A stretch of 64,000 nt of DNA. It comes from Bacillota bacterium. Lineage in GTDB: Bacteria > Bacillota > Clostridia > Acetivibrionales > Acetivibrionaceae. Under the pieces are notes generated by a model. It saw only the letters and a list, made by a program, of their open reading frames with translations, did no database searches and was not told the origin of the DNA. Positions 63,845 through 64,000 of this stretch are shown piece after piece. The position numbers and the translations under genes were made by a program. The DNA lies in contig JAEWSG010000085.1 of NCBI GenBank assembly GCA_023398495.1, positions 52,671 through 116,670 on the forward strand, read 5' to 3'. Each line of letters starts with the position of its first letter. Positions within the stretch are counted from its first letter, which is position 1.

Positions 63845-64000
63845 CTATAAATGTCGCCTCATTTCTCTGTAATACTGTTGTTGCTCACGCTCTTTGACCA
63901 TTCCGCTACAACATTTCGTGACCGCATGTTGACCTGAATAAAAGGCTGGTAATTTACCATTCGGTTTTACCGTTAAATTCTTAAGATATCTGCCACTGAT
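63845..64000 (-). CDS. C-terminal end of an unidentified protein (cut by window edge)
   Basis: A frame open from the window edge for 51 codons to a TAG at 63845-63847: LKNLTVKPNGKLPAFYSGQH, then a tail ending KEREQQQYYREMRRHL. The basic tail and even composition suggest real coding. Too little is visible for a family. It is followed closely by the 222-residue gene on the same strand. Confidence 0.45.
   Translation of the reverse strand: MSGRYLKNLTVKPNGKLPAFYSGQHAVTKCCSGMVKEREQQQYYREMRRHL

Overview
The window is AT-rich DNA from a cellulosome-forming, spore-forming clostridium (Acetivibrio/Ruminiclostridium type). This rests on seven secreted proteins with type I dockerin repeats (NSIDFA...YLLG, calcium-loop pattern), several joined by Pro/Thr linkers to CBM6 or CBM42 modules, together with a GerW-type spore protein, a T-box-controlled glycyl-tRNA synthetase and Rrf2/MetA/MetY methionine genes. 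The exact species cannot be fixed from the sequence alone. No rRNA, tRNA, CRISPR array or complete insertion sequence was seen.

Layout. 1-2.3 kb: methionine by direct sulfhydrylation, read leftward as metA, two Rrf2 regulators, metY (cut by the window edge). 2.7-4.9 kb: a chemoreceptor and a small membrane protein. 5.2-23.7 kb: cellulosome and adhesion block. It holds a dockerin-bearing M6 metalloprotease, an 1808-residue non-catalytic vWA/multi-CBM surface protein, a sugar-binding lipoprotein with its YesN/YesM-type two-component system, and two dockerin glycosidases. 24-26.4 kb: a beta-carbonic anhydrase paired with a PEPCK-like DUF4914 protein. 26.6-34.5 kb: DUF2294 protein, azoreductase remnant and a copper island (CopZ, CopA, DUF2318, two-component system, HMA-SafE-cupredoxin fusion). 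34.7-36.9 kb: EamA transporter, GerW/YtfJ and YtfI-like DUF2953. 37.1-47.4 kb: four dockerin glycosidases pointing at arabinan, arabinogalactan and beta-L-arabinofuranosyl chains (GH30-CBM42-GH43, CBM42-GH43, GH127, Doc-CBM42-GH43). 48-50.9 kb: PRK06851 ATPase, DUF1152-like remnant, glycyl-tRNA synthetase with T-box leader. 51-54.5 kb: a decayed type III-like restriction-modification/helicase operon. 54.8-64 kb: accessory genes (two AAA/DUF4143 ATPases, NTF2-like protein, two lipoproteins, short QueG-like reductase, MGMT-like protein, uncharacterised genes).

How the genes may work together. The 37-47 kb enzymes would remove arabinose and galactose side chains, and the CBM42 modules would hold them on arabinose-rich polymers. 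The cellulosomal M6 protease could then attack the exposed protein, so arabinogalactan-proteins and extensins are plausible targets; this is inference. The sugar-binding lipoprotein plus two-component system lies in the block without transporter permeases and looks like an extracellular sugar sensor.

The most unusual items are the giant vWA/CBM protein whose stop codon lies inside a repeat element, two families of intergenic dispersed hairpin repeats, the in-frame helicase/methylase chimera in the dead defence operon, and the carbonic anhydrase/DUF4914 pair.
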